A DNA stretch of 64,000 nt, taken from contig JALJCS010000054.1 of NCBI GenBank assembly GCA_023055355.1, forward strand, positions 1,736,001 to 1,800,000, given 5' to 3'. The stretch comes from Agelaius tricolor. Lineage: Eukaryota; Chordata; Aves; Passeriformes; Icteridae. Position 1 is the first letter of the stretch; the number at the start of each line of letters is the position of its first letter. This document shows, one piece after another, positions 11,071 through 34,950 of the stretch. A program made the position numbers and the translations under genes. A model generated the notes under the pieces. The model saw nothing but the letters and a program-made list of their open reading frames with translations, had not been told where the DNA came from and ran no database searches.

Positions 11071-11309
11071 ACTTTTCCCACCCTCAGCCCCTCTCCCAGG
11101 ACGGGGATACTCAGCGAAGGGGATTTCCCAGCCCAGCTCCAAGCTCTGGAGCTGCCTCCAGGGCTGAATGAACACAATATTTACCCATTTCCCACCCAAC
11201 TGAAGGGTCCGAGGCAGCATTTTGGCGCCGGGCTCTTTCCCATTTTCAAAAAAAGGAGAAAAAAATAAAATAAAAAAGAGGGAAAAAAGCCCCTTGGGAA
11301 TTGGCAGCT

Positions 11310-11575
11310 CGTGGTGTATTAATGGAAAAGCTGCAGACTTGGCTCCAGCTCACCTCCCCAACATAATGTTAAATGGCAGCAAGGCACTATAGCAGTCATT
11401 TACATATGGTGCTTATAGACGCCAAACTTATTAACACAATAAAACTGCTGCGCCAGGAGCTTTCCTGCCTATTTTTCTCCAGGAGAATGTCAGTGTTGGA
11501 AGCACCTATCCGCCTGGTATGGAAACACCCGGGGCTGCCTTTCATATGGCACCGGCAAAATAAATAAATGACTCA
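11310..11575. promoter_or_regulatory. Candidate conserved enhancer upstream of EMX1
   Basis: AT-rich, repeat-free island about 7 kb upstream of the EMX1 start codon. It has GTGTATTAATGG, CATAATGTTAAATGG, CATTTACATATGGTGC (E-box CATATG), CTTATTAACAC, CAATAAAACTGC and AAATAAATAAATGACTCA (AP-1-like). Looks like a vertebrate conserved non-coding element; not provable here. Confidence 0.4.
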
Positions 11576-12307
11576 GCCAGGGGCCCCCTCCGACCACTCC
11601 CCGAGGGAGGAGGGAGGGGGATCCGCGGGCTCGGAGCTTTGGGGGTGGGGGAGACCACGGGAATCCACCAGGATCCAGCAGAACCCGCTGGAAAAGCTCA
11701 TTTCCTCCTGCCTGGGGGCGGGATTGGCTTTAACCCCCGCTCTGAGGTGTCCCCAGAGCTGGGAGGGACAGCCTGAGCCATTTCTGGGTGGGTTTTCCTG
11801 GGTGCCACAGGAAAAGCAGCCCCAGTGGTTCCAGAGAAGGTGCCCAGGTGCTTCTAGCAGGGGAATGCTCCACGTGGGAGAGCAGGATAATTCCCAGCAG
11901 AGTGGGAAATCAGGATAATTCCCAGCAGTGGTTTGCCTCTGCGGGACATTTGGTGTCAGAAGTGACATTTGGAGCAGTGTCCCGGTGCCATCTGATGGGA
12001 TTTTGGGGATGGGAGGGCGGCTGGCTCTGCTGATCCACCCTGATGTGGCACTGCCAGGTGCCCCAGGGGTTTTGGGGACTCTCCTGGGGTCCCCCAGCTC
12101 CTGTCCCCGAGGTTTCCTGGCCCTGCAGGCTGGCAGGGGATGGTGCTGAGGGGCTGGGGGGGTCACACTGCGGTGCCCCCGGGCTGGGTGTGCCATTTCC
12201 CATGGGGAAATTCCCCAGCAAAGACATTTCTGCTGGAATGAGCATTTCTGAGGTGACACCTGATAGCCCTGGTGTGGGGACATTAACGGGACACCAATCT
12301 CACCCCA
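11576..12307. other. Unique sequence, no feature seen
   Basis: GC-moderate sequence without recognised exons; contains a short GGATAATTCCCAGCAG duplication near 11885-11925. Confidence 0.4.
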
Positions 12308-12555
12308 AAGCATGGGGAGCTCTGCCTGACCCTAGAAACAGCAGTGTGCCAGCTCTTCTGGGAGCTGCCAGTGGGATAAACCCAAATGAGCCCCGGGAGC
12401 TCTGGCTGACCCTAAAATGGGGTGCCAGCTCTTCTGGGAACTGTTAGGGGGATAAAGCTGAACCAGCCCCAGGAGCTCTGGCTGACCCTAAAACAGGGTG
12501 CCAGCTCTTCTGGGAGCTGCCAGGGGGATAAACCCAAACCAGCCCCGGGATCAGC
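12308..12555. repeat. Tandem repeat, about 80-bp unit, three copies
   Basis: Three copies of a unit containing GGAGCTCTGGCTGACCCTAA, GTGCCAGCTCTTCTGGGA and GGGGGATAAACCC. Confidence 0.8.
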
Positions 12556-12624
12556 TCTGAGCTGCTCCCCACAGCAGCCCTGGGGGGTTTCAGGGTCAGG
12601 GGTGAGGGAGGGTCTGCCCCCAGC

Positions 12625-12860
12625 AGGGCAGGGCAGTGACACAGGGGATGGCAGTGACACAGGGCAGGGCAGTGACACACAACAATGGCAGTGCCACACA
12701 GGACATGGCAGTGACACACAGGGCATTGCAGTGACACACAACAATGGCAGTGCCACACGGGACATGGCAGTGACACAGGGCATGGCAGTGACACACAGGG
12801 CATTGCAGTGACACAGGGACATGGCAGTGACACACAGGGCATGGAAGTGCCACACACAGC
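12625..12860. repeat. Minisatellite, about 20-bp GGCAGTGACACACAGG unit
   Basis: About twelve units (CATGGCAGTGACACACAGGG, CAATGGCAGTGCCACAC). Confidence 0.85.
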
Positions 12861-12904
12861 ACTTTGCACTCATTGGGTCTGGATGGCTTTCCCAAAATCC
12901 CTGT

Positions 12905-13080
12905 CCTGTGTCACTGCTGGGGGAAGTGACCAGAGCTGTCCCTGTGCTGTGTCACTGTGTCACAGGAGTGACCAGAGCTGTCCCTGTGCTGTGTCGTTGT
13001 GGAACAGGAGTGACCAGAGCAGTCCCTGTCCTGTGTCACTGTGGAACAGGAGTGACCAGAGCTGTCCCTATCTCAGGGAC
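12905..13080. repeat. Tandem repeat, about 45-52-bp unit
   Basis: Four units of GTGACCAGAGCTGTCCCTG followed by TGCTGTGTCACTGTGGAACA. Confidence 0.8.
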
Positions 13081-13574
13081 AGCCCAGGCCACCAAGGGCT
13101 GGGATGTCCCAGCTCCTGGAAAGGTTTTCCGGGGCCATAGGCACATCCCCATCCCCTGGAGGTGCTCCCAGGCTGGAGATGGTCCCACCAGGAGCTGGAT
13201 GATCGGATGATCTCCATCTACCAGGACCTGGCTGCCAGATCCTGTTTGCTTTGCAGGCCCAGGATTCCTGTTCCCGGTGTGGCTGCAGCCACAGCACCAC
13301 AGCTGTGTCCCCTCCAAGGGCCCTCAGGATGTGGCACCCCTGAGTGTGCCCAGGACCTGTCACAGTGGGTCCCAGCAAGCCTGGGCAGGGTTTGGAGAGG
13401 AGAGGGGGGTGCAGCCCCATGGAAAAGCCAAGGAGAGCCTGTGGAGGTGGGTGGGAACGCAGCGGCCTCCTTCCCTGCTGGAATGGCCTCTCCCAGTCTG
13501 GAACTGGGGGATCTGGGTGGCTTCCTGTTCCTAGACATGGGGTGGGATCCTCTCTCAGTCAGCCTGATCCCATA
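13081..13574. other. Unique sequence, no feature seen
   Basis: No recognised coding or regulatory feature before the TCCA microsatellite. Confidence 0.4.
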
Positions 13575-14270
13575 AAATCCATCCATCATCCATACATCCA
13601 TCCATCCATCCATCCATCCATCCATCCATCATCCATCACCCATCCATCCATCCATCCATCCATCCATACATCCATCCGTCATCCATCATCCATCCATCAT
13701 TCATCATCCATCCATCATCCATCCATCCATCCATCCATCACCCATCCATCATCCATCCACCATCCATCATCCATCCATCCATCATCCATCCATCCATCAT
13801 CCATCCATCCATCCATCCATCACCCATCCATCATCCATCCATCCATCCATCATCCATCCATCCATCCATCCATCCATCCATCCATCCATCCATCATCCAT
13901 CATCCATCCCTCCATCCATCCATCCTTCCATCATCCATCCATCATCCATCCATCATCCATCACCCATCCATCCATCCATCCATCCATCCATCCATCCATC
14001 TGTCATCCATCCATCCATCCACCATCCATCATCCATCCATCCATCCATCATCCATCCATCCATCCCTCCATCCATCCATCCATCCATCCATCCATCCATC
14101 CATCCATCACCCATCCATCCATCCATCCATCCATCCCACAAATCCTGCCTTCCATGTGTCCATCCATCCATCCATCCATCCATCATCCATCATCCATCCA
14201 TCCATCCCTCCATCCATCCATCCATCCATCCATCCATCCATCCCTCCATCCATCTGTCCATCCCTCCACT
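13575..14270. repeat. Tetranucleotide (ATCC)n microsatellite, about 700 bp
   Basis: Long run of CCATCCATCCATC with frequent 3-bp slips (CATCATCC) and occasional CACCC or CCTCC variants, broken once by unique sequence near 14140-14160. Confidence 0.95.
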
Positions 14271-14711
14271 CACCAGTTCCCAAAAGCCCCTGACTGAAGG
14301 GCCCTCAGGAAGGTGACAGGAATGACCTGCTGGAAGCTGCAGCTTCAGGGACGATTTATTCCGATCCAGACTATTCCTGAACCAAAGAAAATTTAAAAAA
14401 TAGAATGAAATGAAATCCAAGGAAGCAGGAAAAGGACCTCGTTAACCTCCCAGCCCTGAATTTCCCCCTGTGCCCCTCGGGGCTGCCCTGGATGGCCGCT
14501 GAGAAGGAACGGGGCCGGGCAGGAGCGGTGCCCGCGGGAGGAGCAGGTGTGAGAGCGGCGGAGGAAATGCTGCAGCCCTTTGAAGTCTGGTCAACTTTTA
14601 ACGTGGGGCCGAGCCGTGCCCGCTCCGGGCCCGGGGCCGCGTTCCCCGCGGTGCCCTTTGATGGCGGGGCCGCTGCGTTACCCATTAACAACGAGGGGAC
14701 AGCGGCTGCGG
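14271..14711. other. Unique sequence between arrays
   Basis: Unique, becoming CpG-rich after 14480. Contains GCAGCCCTTTGAAGTCTGG and CAACTTTTAACG; no exon recognised. Confidence 0.35.
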
Positions 14712-15085
14712 GGCCGGCCCGGGGACACGGCCCGGCTCTGGGGACACGGCCCGGCTCTGGGGACACCGCCCGGCTCTGGGGACACCGCTCCGGGGACACC
14801 GCCCGGCTTCGGGGACACGGCCCGGCTCTGGGGACACGGCCCGGCTCTGGGGACACGGCTCCGGGGACACCGCTCCGGGGACACGGCCCGGCTCTGGGGA
14901 CACGGCCCGGCTCTGGGGACACGGCTCCGGGGACACCGCTCCGGGGAGACGGCTCCGGGGACACGGCCCGGCTCCGAGGACACCACTCTGCTCGGTGACA
15001 CCGCTCCAGGGACACGGCCCGGCTCCGGGGACACGGCCCGGCTCCGGGGACACCGCTCCAGGGACACCGCTCCGCTCGGTGACAG
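14712..15085. repeat. CpG-rich minisatellite, GGGGACACGGCCCGGCTCT unit
   Basis: About twenty units of 14-19 bp (GGGGACACCGCTCC, GGGGACACGGCCCGGCTCT), all CpG-bearing, at the edge of the EMX1 CpG-rich flank. Confidence 0.85.
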
Positions 15086-17300
15086 CACCTGCGGGCTCTG
15101 AGCCTGGGGTGCGGATGGACACGGACACAGCGGTGGCCCCGCTGTCCCCCTGCCACCCCATAAATGAGCCTTTACCCCCAGCCCGCGGCCGGCATTCGGT
15201 GTCTGTCCTGTCCCTCTTTCCCTCTCCTCCCCTCCTCTCTCGCTTGCTCCTTGCAGGACGCCCCGGTTGGGTTTTCCAGACCCCCCATTCCCCCCGGCGC
15301 CCCCGATCGCGGTGCAGCCGCCCCTGCCCGGCCCCTGCGGGCCCTCGGCTGCGCTCGCACGGCCGGCGGCTCTTTCGTTAGAAAGGAAAATGGATTTTTC
15401 CCCTTCCCGGAGCCGCTCCCGGCCGGAATGCAGCGGGGAGGATCCATCCCCGTTCCCCTCTCCGGGCATTCCGCGGATAAAGTTTTCCTCTCCACAAACC
15501 AGGGGCATCTCCAGCCCGAGCAAGAACCTGGCTCGGCGACTCCGGGTTTATTCCCGAAGGGATAAAAATCCTGCTTGAGTTCTCTTGGAGCCGGGAGCAG
15601 GCCTGGGAGCAGAGGGGAAAAAGAAATTTAAAGATAAATTTGGGGTTCTCGGTCGGTTCCAGCGTAGCAGCCCCGCGGTTCCTTTCGGAGCATCCGAGCA
15701 GCCTCGCCTGGACACTGAGCCGGGACCGAAAACCACCGGGGCGAGATGGGGAAAACCCAAAATCAGGTGAAGGGTTTGTAAATTCCCGAGAGGGGGATTC
15801 ACCCCAAACCGGAGCCGCTGCCTCCCGGACAATGCTCGGCTGCGGCCGGGGAGCCCGGGGGAGCTGCGGCCGCCGGGGATCCCGCGGGAAGCCGCCGCAG
15901 CCCGGCCGCCTTTCCCGCTCGTCTCCCTCGGAAGATGCTGAAATGAGGGAGATCCGCACGAAACGAAATCCCGGCCCCGCGCCGCGCTCCGGGGCCGCGC
16001 ATCCCCCAGCGCCCGCTCCGCACCCGCGGCTGCCGCGGGGCAGGGGCGGAGGGGCCGCGTCCCCCCCGCCGGCCCCCGGGGGCAGGGAAAAGGTCGAGGG
16101 GAAAAAAAAAAAGAAAAAAAGGAGAGGAAAAAAAAGGAATGAAATTGAATTCAATTGGATTAAATTGATTTAAATGAAATTCCACAAACGGTCCGGAGCC
16201 GGGCAGTTTCCGCGACTGAGCCGAGCTGTCCCCGTGCCCCCTTCTCCTTCCCCTTCCCGATCCCATCCCTTCCCCTTCCTCCCCATCTCCATCCCTTCCC
16301 CGTCTTCCCCATCCCTTCCCTTCCCATCCCCGTCCCTCCGCGGCTCCGCTCCCGCTGCCCTCTCCGCCAGCTCTCTCACCCAACTCCTCTTCTTTATTTC
16401 CACTTTTCCTATTAAAAAAAAAAAAAAGAAATATATATTTTAAATCTATTTATAAAATATTTCGAATGACGATTATTTTTTTTCTCTCTCTCTCTCTCTT
16501 GCGGAAATGAAATTAAAATTTAAAAAAAAACGCTTTGCCGATGCTCTCGCTCCATTTTTAGGCTTTCACTTCTCTGGGATTTCGCGTAATTTTGCCTTTC
16601 CTCCCCCCATCCGTCTCCCCGCAGCCTCTTGCGGGAGCGAGTCCGCGCAGAGCCCGCGGGCGCGCAGCAGCGCTCTGCTCTCCGCGGGGGGAAGGATCCC
16701 GCGCGGAGTATTTCGATCCAGCCAAGTGGAAAATAGACTTTCAACCCCCTTTGTGCGGGAGGGGAGGGCTGGCCCCCGCCTCCGCGGGCCGACAAACTCC
16801 GAGCAGAGCCAAACTGCGGAGTGAACTCGGGACCGGCCCGCGCAGGGGCTGCGCGCCCGCGCATCCCCCGCGCGGGGCAAAACGGCCAAAATTGCCCCTT
16901 CTTGGGAGATTTGGCTGTTTCGGTTTTTATTTGCCCCCGTTCCCGGCGCAGGATCGGAGCGGTGCGAAGAGGTTTCGGCCGGGGGAAGGTCCTGCCTTTG
17001 GAAGGGGACACGCGGAGGGGAGCGGAGCTTGCGCGGGGGCGGGAGAGGAGGGGGAGGCTTCACCTGCGCTGCCTCCGCCGGGGGGGCCGGGGTTCCGCTC
17101 CGCCGCTGCGGGCAGGGCTGGTTCATTCATCTGAATACGAAAAAAAAAAAAAAAGAAAAGGAAAAAGAAAACCAAAAGAAGAAGAAAAAAATTGAGGAAT
17201 TTTTAAAGATTTTTTAATTTTTTTTTTTTTTTTAATACGGAGGGAACCTCCCCCGCCCCGCGCTGCCGGAGCCCTTTTTGCCACAAGTTCGCGGCGCGCC
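15086..17300 (+). promoter_or_regulatory. EMX1: EMX1 5' flank: CpG-rich promoter-proximal region
   Basis: Unique, CpG-dense sequence lacking minisatellites. An AT-rich patch at 16395-16510 includes a TATTTATAAAATA stretch followed by a (CT)n tract. Homeobox genes are normally embedded in CpG islands, and this block precedes the EMX1 start codon. The transcription start cannot be placed; the TATA-like patch is only a candidate. Open frames in this block show no known domain. Confidence 0.45.
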
Positions 17301-17339
17301 TGCGGGAGCGGCTCCAGTCCAGTTTTTCGGGCGCTCTCT

Positions 17340-17620
17340 GCGTCCTTTTGCCTCCTCTGCCTCCCCTTCCTGCCCCATCTCCCCGTGTCCTCCCCTGCCT
17401 CTCCTTGTCCTCCCCTGCCCGTCCGTACCTCCCGTGCCGCCCCCGGCCTCCTCGTGCCTGCCCTGACTCTTCCTGGCTGCCCCTGTGCTCCCCCGGCCTC
17501 CTCTTGATTCCTTTTGCCTCCCCTGCCTGTCCTTACCCCGCTCTGCCTCCTCTGCCTCCCACTGCCCGTCCTGCCTGTCCCTGCCTTCCCCATCCTCTCC
17601 GGACCCATCCCTACCTTGAT
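17340..17620. repeat. Pyrimidine-rich degenerate repeat
   Basis: Irregular CCTGCC/CTCCTTGTCCTCCCCTGCC units leading into the ATCCC array. Confidence 0.6.
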
Positions 17621-17624
17621 CTGC

Positions 17625-18270
17625 TCTCCCATCCCATCCCATCCCATCCCATCCCATCCCATCCCATCCCATCCCATCCCATCCCATCCCATCCCATCCC
17701 ATCCCTACTTTCCCCTGCTCTTCCATCCCGGCCCTGCCTCCGCTGGCTTCTCCATCCCGGCCCTTCTCTCCCATCCCATCCCATCCCGGCCCTGCTTTCC
17801 CGTCCTATTCCTACATTCCCTGCTCTCCCTATCCCATCCCATCCCATCCCATCCCATCCCATCCCATCCCATCCCATCCCATCCCATCCCATCCCATTCC
17901 TGCAATCCCTGCACTCCGTATCCTGTCCCTGCACTCCGTATCCTGTCCCTGCACTCCCCATCCCGGCTCTGCTCTCCCATCCCATTCCTGCATTCCTCGC
18001 CCTCCTAATCCCAGTCCTCCCCTCCACATCCCGGCCCTGCACTCCGCATCCCGGCCCTGCTCTCCCATCCCATCCCATCCTTGCATTCCCTGCTCTCCCT
18101 ATCCCGGCCCTGCTCTCCCATCCCATCCCATCCTTGCAATCCCTGCTCTCCCTATCCCGGCCCTGCTCTCCCATCCCATCCCATCCCTGCAATCCCTGCC
18201 CTCCCCATCCCGGCCCTGCTCTCCCATCCCATCCCCGCAATCCCTGCCCTCCCCATCCCGGCCCTGCCTC
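17625..18270. repeat. Pentanucleotide (ATCCC)n array with higher-order units
   Basis: Two pure CATCCCATCCC runs (17629-17705 and 17829-17897), then about 40-60-bp higher-order units such as GGCCCTGCTCTCCCATCCC with TGCAATCCCTG. It ends about 290 bp before the EMX1 start codon, so it may lie in the promoter or 5' UTR. A frame open across it into EMX1 is a repeat translation. Confidence 0.9.
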
Positions 18271-18560
18271 CGCGGGCCTCCCCTCTCGGCGGGGGCTCAG
18301 GTGCGGCCGCCCCCGCGGGCCCCGCAGGTACCGCCCGCCGCTGGAGCGGCCGCCCGGGGCTCGGGGCTGCGTGGGCGCCCGCGGGTGGGCGGCGGGGCGG
18401 GGGCGGAGGGAGGGAAGGAGGGGTGCGGGCCGCGGGTCCGCGTGTGTGTGCCGTGCCCAGGGGGAGGTTTCTTGCACACGCACACACACACACACCGCAC
18501 ACACGCGCGCACCCGCAGGACCGGCCCCGCTCCGGCCCCCCCCCGCTCCCGGCTCACACC

Positions 18561-30516
<11,956 letters not shown>

Positions 30517-31055
30517 GGCAGGGCCGGGCTGCAGGTGCGGCCAGCATGGCGAGGAGCCCGCGGCACGCAGGGGGGACCCCGGCGGCGGCACCCACCGCAC
30601 TCTAGGGACACTCTAGGGACACTCTGGGGACACTCTGGGGACACGGCCACGCCGCCGCCGCTGCCCGCGGCCTTTCCCGGGGCCGGGGCCCGTGCCCGTC
30701 CCCCCGCCGCCCGGGGCCACCCTCGGAGGGGCTTTCGGGGCGCCGCCGCCCCGCCGAGCAGGGAGAGGAGGCTGCCAGGGCGGCCCCCAGCGCATCCTCC
30801 CCGCGCTGCGGCCCGGGAGATGCACCCACCGCCTCCCACCCGAGGCTCCGTGTTCCAAACCCTCCTCGTTTGCCTTTTTATTCTCATTTCCCCTCCCTTA
30901 TTTTCTCCGTTGTTCCCATCGTTTGGGGTTTTTTTATGACGATTTGTTTTAATTTATTCTCTCTCCCCGTGCCCGTGTGCGTGCGTTCCCTCCCGTAGGT
31001 AGCGGCTGTAGTGAGTGTTACTGCGTGGAAATAAAGGAAAAACCTGCTGGAAACT
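30517..31055 (+). other. EMX1: EMX1 3' UTR
   Basis: Sequence from the stop codon to just after an AATAAA signal at 31030-31035. GC-rich first half, then T-rich segment around 30880-30960 and a unique segment ending GTGTTACTGCGTGG. The end is inferred from the poly(A) signal. Confidence 0.7.
31030..31035 (+). terminator. EMX1: EMX1 polyadenylation signal AATAAA
   Basis: Canonical hexamer 514 bp after the EMX1 stop codon, in GTGGAAATAAAGG. Confidence 0.7.
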
Positions 31056-31214
31056 CACCTGGACACCCGCCAGGGGTGGGGACAGCGGGGTCCCTGCAGG
31101 ACGGCCACTGGGAGGCACTGGGGGGCACTGGGAGGCACTGGGAGGCACTGGGAGAGAGGGAACGGGGGGAGTTTGGTGGCTCCATGGCGCTGGGTGAGGA
31201 CAGGGATGTCCCCT

Positions 31215-31690
31215 CGGGGGTGCCACAGATGTGACAGGTATGTGGGGTGTCCCTAGGTGTGTCCCCAGGGGTGTCCCTGGGGGTCCCACAGGTGTCACAG
31301 GTGTGTGGGGTGTCCCTGGGGGTCCCACAGATATCACAGGTGTGTGGGGTGTCCCCAAGGGTGTCCCTGGGGGTGTCCCTGGGGGGTCCCAAAGGTGTCA
31401 CAGGCATGTGGGGTGTCCCTGGGGGTGTCCCTGGGTGTGTCCCCGGGGGTCCCACAGGTATCACAGGTGTGTCAGGTGTCCCAGGGTGTCCCTGGGGGTG
31501 TCCCTGGGGGTCCCACAGGTATCACAGGTATGTGGAGCGTCCCTGAGGGTGTCCCTGGGGTCTCACAGGTGTGACAGGTATGTCAGGTGTCCCAGGGTGT
31601 CCCTGGGTGTGTCTCCGGGGTCCCACAGGTGTGACAGGTATGTGGGGTGTCCCCAAGGTCCCACAGGAGTGACAGGCATGTGGCAGCTCC
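31215..31690. repeat. Minisatellite, GTGTCCCTGGGGGTCCCACAG unit
   Basis: Units of about 20-60 bp joining GGTGTCCCTGGGGGTCCC with CACAGGTATCACAGGTGTGT. Confidence 0.9.
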
Positions 31691-31899
31691 AGGAATGGCA
31701 GCCCCACACCTGCACAGGGATTGGATGTCGGGAGAGCTCCCGAGCTGCTCCAGTTCCCTGCGGATCCCTCGGGAATGTCCCTGCAGGGATGGGACACCCA
31801 GGGCTGGCCCCACCGGGACCCCCCAGTTGGGGCAGCTCAGGGGAGAGAGGTCAGGAGCCCCTCCCAGGTTTTCCTGGAATTTGGGGGAAAACACACATA

Positions 31900-32340
31900 A
31901 ATATTAAAAAAAAAAAACCAACCAAAAAAACCAAACCATATATATATAAATTATATATATATATATGTAAAAATATTAAATAATCATATATAAAATATAG
32001 CATATATACACATATATACACATTAATAAATCATATACATACAGATGCATATATAATGTGTATATTGTGTTTTATAATTTATATTTTATATATATTTATT
32101 AGTATGCACACCATATATTTTGTATGCAATATGTATATATAAAATATAGATTGTGCTTTCTGAGGTGTATATTATATATAATAATATCTAATTACATATT
32201 TTAAAATATATCAATTGGCTTATATATTTTATTATATGTACTAGATGATAATTATATATATTATGCCTATAATTATACATATTTTTATACTCTAGCATTA
32301 TACAGATTTTGCAATTATTTATGTATAATTATATACAAAC
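31900..32340. repeat. TA-rich low-complexity tract
   Basis: About 440 bp of TATATA/ATAAAT sequence starting from an A-run; the most AT-rich stretch of the first half of the window. Confidence 0.9.
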
Positions 32341-32604
32341 ACACAAAATTCATCATTCCTGCTCCCTCCCCGCATCCAGGGAAAGCCATTCCAAGGAAAA
32401 TCCCCATCCCCAGCAGCTTCTTCCCTGGAGAGCCAGCCCATAATAACCCTGTCCTCAGACAGGACCTTTCAATCCCAACATTCCCACTGGAATCCCACAC
32501 GGAGCTGGGAGCACAGCCAGTGTGTGTGACCTCGTTTATTGGGACAATCTGGGGGTGACACGGGGACTCGCGGCCGCTGGAGACGCAGGGGTTAAAAACA
32601 GAAA

Positions 32605-33345
32605 GAGCCGGGGGGGTCCCGAGGGTGTCCCAGGGGTGTCCCTGGGTGTCCCAGAGGTGTCCCTGGGTGTCCCAAAGGTGTCCTGGGGGTGTCCCAGGGT
32701 GTTCTGAGGTGACTCAGGGTGTCCTCCAGGTGTCCCAGGGGTGTCTTGGAGTGTCCTGGAGGTGTCCCAGGGCTGTCTCAGGGTGTCCCAGGGCATCCCA
32801 GGGTATCCCAGGGGTGTCCTAGAGGTGCCCTGGGGGTGTCCCTGGGTGTCCCTGGTGTGTCTCAGGGTGTCTGGGATGCGTCCCAGGGTATCCCAGGGGT
32901 GTCCCTGGGAGCCCTGAGGTGTCCCAAGGTGTTCTGGGGTGTCCCAGGGTGTTCCAGAGTGTCCCCAGGGTGTCCCAAAGGTGTGCTGAGGGTGTCTCAG
33001 TGTCCCAGGATGTCCCAGAGGTGTCCCAGGGGTGTCTCAGGGTGTCCCTGGGGTGTCCCAAAGGTGTGCTTGGGGTGTCTTGGGGTGTCCTGGAGGTGTC
33101 CCAGGGTGTCCGAGGGTGTCCCAGGGCGTCCTGGGGTGTCCTGGGCATTTCCCAGGGGTGTTCCAGGGGTGTCCCAGGGTGTCCTGGGGTGTCCAAAGGT
33201 GTCCTGGGAGTGTCTCAGGGTGTCCCAGGGATGTCCCTGGGTGTCCTGAGGTGTCCCGAGGTGTTCTGGGATGTCCCAGGGTGCCTGGGGGTGTCCCTGG
33301 GGTGTCCCCAGGGTGTCCCTGGGTGTCTGGGTGCCCACCCCGCTG
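32605..33345. repeat. Minisatellite, GGTGTCCCAGG unit
   Basis: About sixty short units GGTGTCCCAGGGTGTCCTGG. The VSQGVPG-like frames are repeat translations. Confidence 0.9.
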
Positions 33346-34004
33346 GAAGACGTGGTGCTGGCAGCTGTCCCCTCACCATTCCCGGGGCATTTGCTGTCAG
33401 GGTGTGCTCAGATCCAAGGATGAGTGGATGCCATGTGTGGAATAAGCCATAAAAACCAGTAAAAAGCCCAAAGTGGTGTTTCCTAAAGGGATCTGGGGAC
33501 ACACCCAGAACTGGGGACAGCCACCAGCACCAGGACTCCAGATCCCAGCCTGGGATTGTCCTCAGAGCATCCCAGAGGAGCTGATCTGTACCCAGAGCTC
33601 TGCCCAGGGGGGTCTCACACCCTGGGACCCCCACACTCCTCCCAAGGCCATCCCAGACTCTGGATCTCCATCCCAGCCCTCCAAGAGGAGGGGACAGCCC
33701 ATCCCTCGGGCAGGTGGCTTTGCCAGGGATGTCCCAGCGTCTCCTGTCCCCAGGTGGCAGGGTCCAGCATTGGCCAGGTGACCCCACAGGGACCTCCTGC
33801 CATCCTGCCAGCACCTGGCACAGCCCAGGGAGGGGAGCAGGAAAAGCAGCAACAAGGAAAAATGGAAGGAGCTGAGCTGTGCCCAGGCTGGGAGGTTTGG
33901 GACATGGGTGACACCACCCTGGGCTTGTCCCAGGGAGCAGCCACCAGACCCATCCTCCAGGAGAGACACTCAGAACTTCTCGCTGGCACCTCGTGCTGCA
34001 ACCT
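33346..34004. other. Intergenic unique sequence, no feature seen
   Basis: No exon or known repeat recognised. Confidence 0.4.
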
Positions 34005-34285
34005 GGTCCTCATTATTCCTTAATTAACATAGCCAAGAAATCAATTAAGCGCGCCATTTCTAATTAAATGCTCCGGGAGCCGACGGTCTCGTCATTGTTC
34101 TGTGCCGAGGGGAAGGACTCGATGTGAGCGGCGCTCCCCGTTCCCTCCCTCGGTCCCAATTACAGCAAACCGGGAATGCAGCGCTCGGGCTCCTTCCCGC
34201 CAACCCAGGGCTCCGGTCTGTGCATGAGGAGATTAATTAGTGATTAAACGAGCGTGCAGAGCGGTGTCATTGGCTGGGCTCTGGA
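34005..34285. promoter_or_regulatory. Candidate conserved element downstream of EMX1
   Basis: Repeat-free island with TTCCTTAATTAACATAGCC, AATCAATTAAGCGCGCC, TTTCTAATTAAATGC, CCCAATTACAGC and GAGATTAATTAGTGATTAAA: at least five homeodomain-type TAATTA/ATTAA cores in 240 bp. About 3.5 kb beyond the EMX1 stop codon. Likely enhancer by composition, unproven. Confidence 0.4.
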
Positions 34286-34379
34286 GCTGCCTGGCACCGC
34301 TCGCTGGCCTGACAACCAGAGCACACGTGGAGCCGTGGCCCAGCTCCGTGTCCCGGCCCCAGAGCCGCTGGAAGGGCTG

Positions 34380-34950
34380 AGGGGGACATTCCCATGTGGG
34401 ACATTCCCATGTGGGACATTCCCATGTGGGACATTTCCATGTGGCACTTCCAAGTGGGGCATTCCCATGTGGGACATTCCCATGTGGCATTCCCATGAGG
34501 GACATTCCCATGCAGGACGTTCCCATGTGGAACATTCTGATGTGGGACATTCCCATGTGACATTCTCATGGGGCATTCCCATGTGGCATTCCCATGTGGG
34601 ACATTCCCATATGGGGCATTCCCATGTGGGACATTCCCATGTGACATAGTGTCCTGATTTGATAAGGAAGTGAGTTTTTTGGGAAACTGAGGGGCATGAG
34701 GAGGAATGTTTTTGGATGCCCTCTATGGGGCATTTCCATAAACATTTCCATGTTCCATAGGGGACATTCCTGTGTGGGGCATTCCCATGGGACATTCCCA
34801 TGTTGGGCATTTCGATGTGGCATTCCCATGTGCGACATTCCCATGTGGGGTATTCCCATGTGGGACATTCTCATGGTGACATTCCCATGTAGGACATTCC
34901 CACATGGCATTCCCACATGTGACATTCCCACATGGGACATTCCCTTTGCT
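34380..34950. repeat. Minisatellite, 15-bp GTGGGACATTCCCAT unit
   Basis: About thirty units of ACATTCCCATGTGGG, split at 34648-34735 by a non-repeat insert (TCCTGATTTGATAAGGAAGT, then GAGTTTTTTGGGAAACTGAG) that looks like a transposon/LTR fragment. Confidence 0.9.

Noticed and set aside
13344..14297. [16 protein letters not shown] protein of 317 codons
   Set aside because: Translation of the (ATCC)n microsatellite.
18081..18560. N-terminal extension of EMX1 in frame with the ATG
   Set aside because: The extension is translated ATCCC repeat; EMX proteins begin at MFQP. Some mammalian isoforms start upstream, but nothing similar is visible here.
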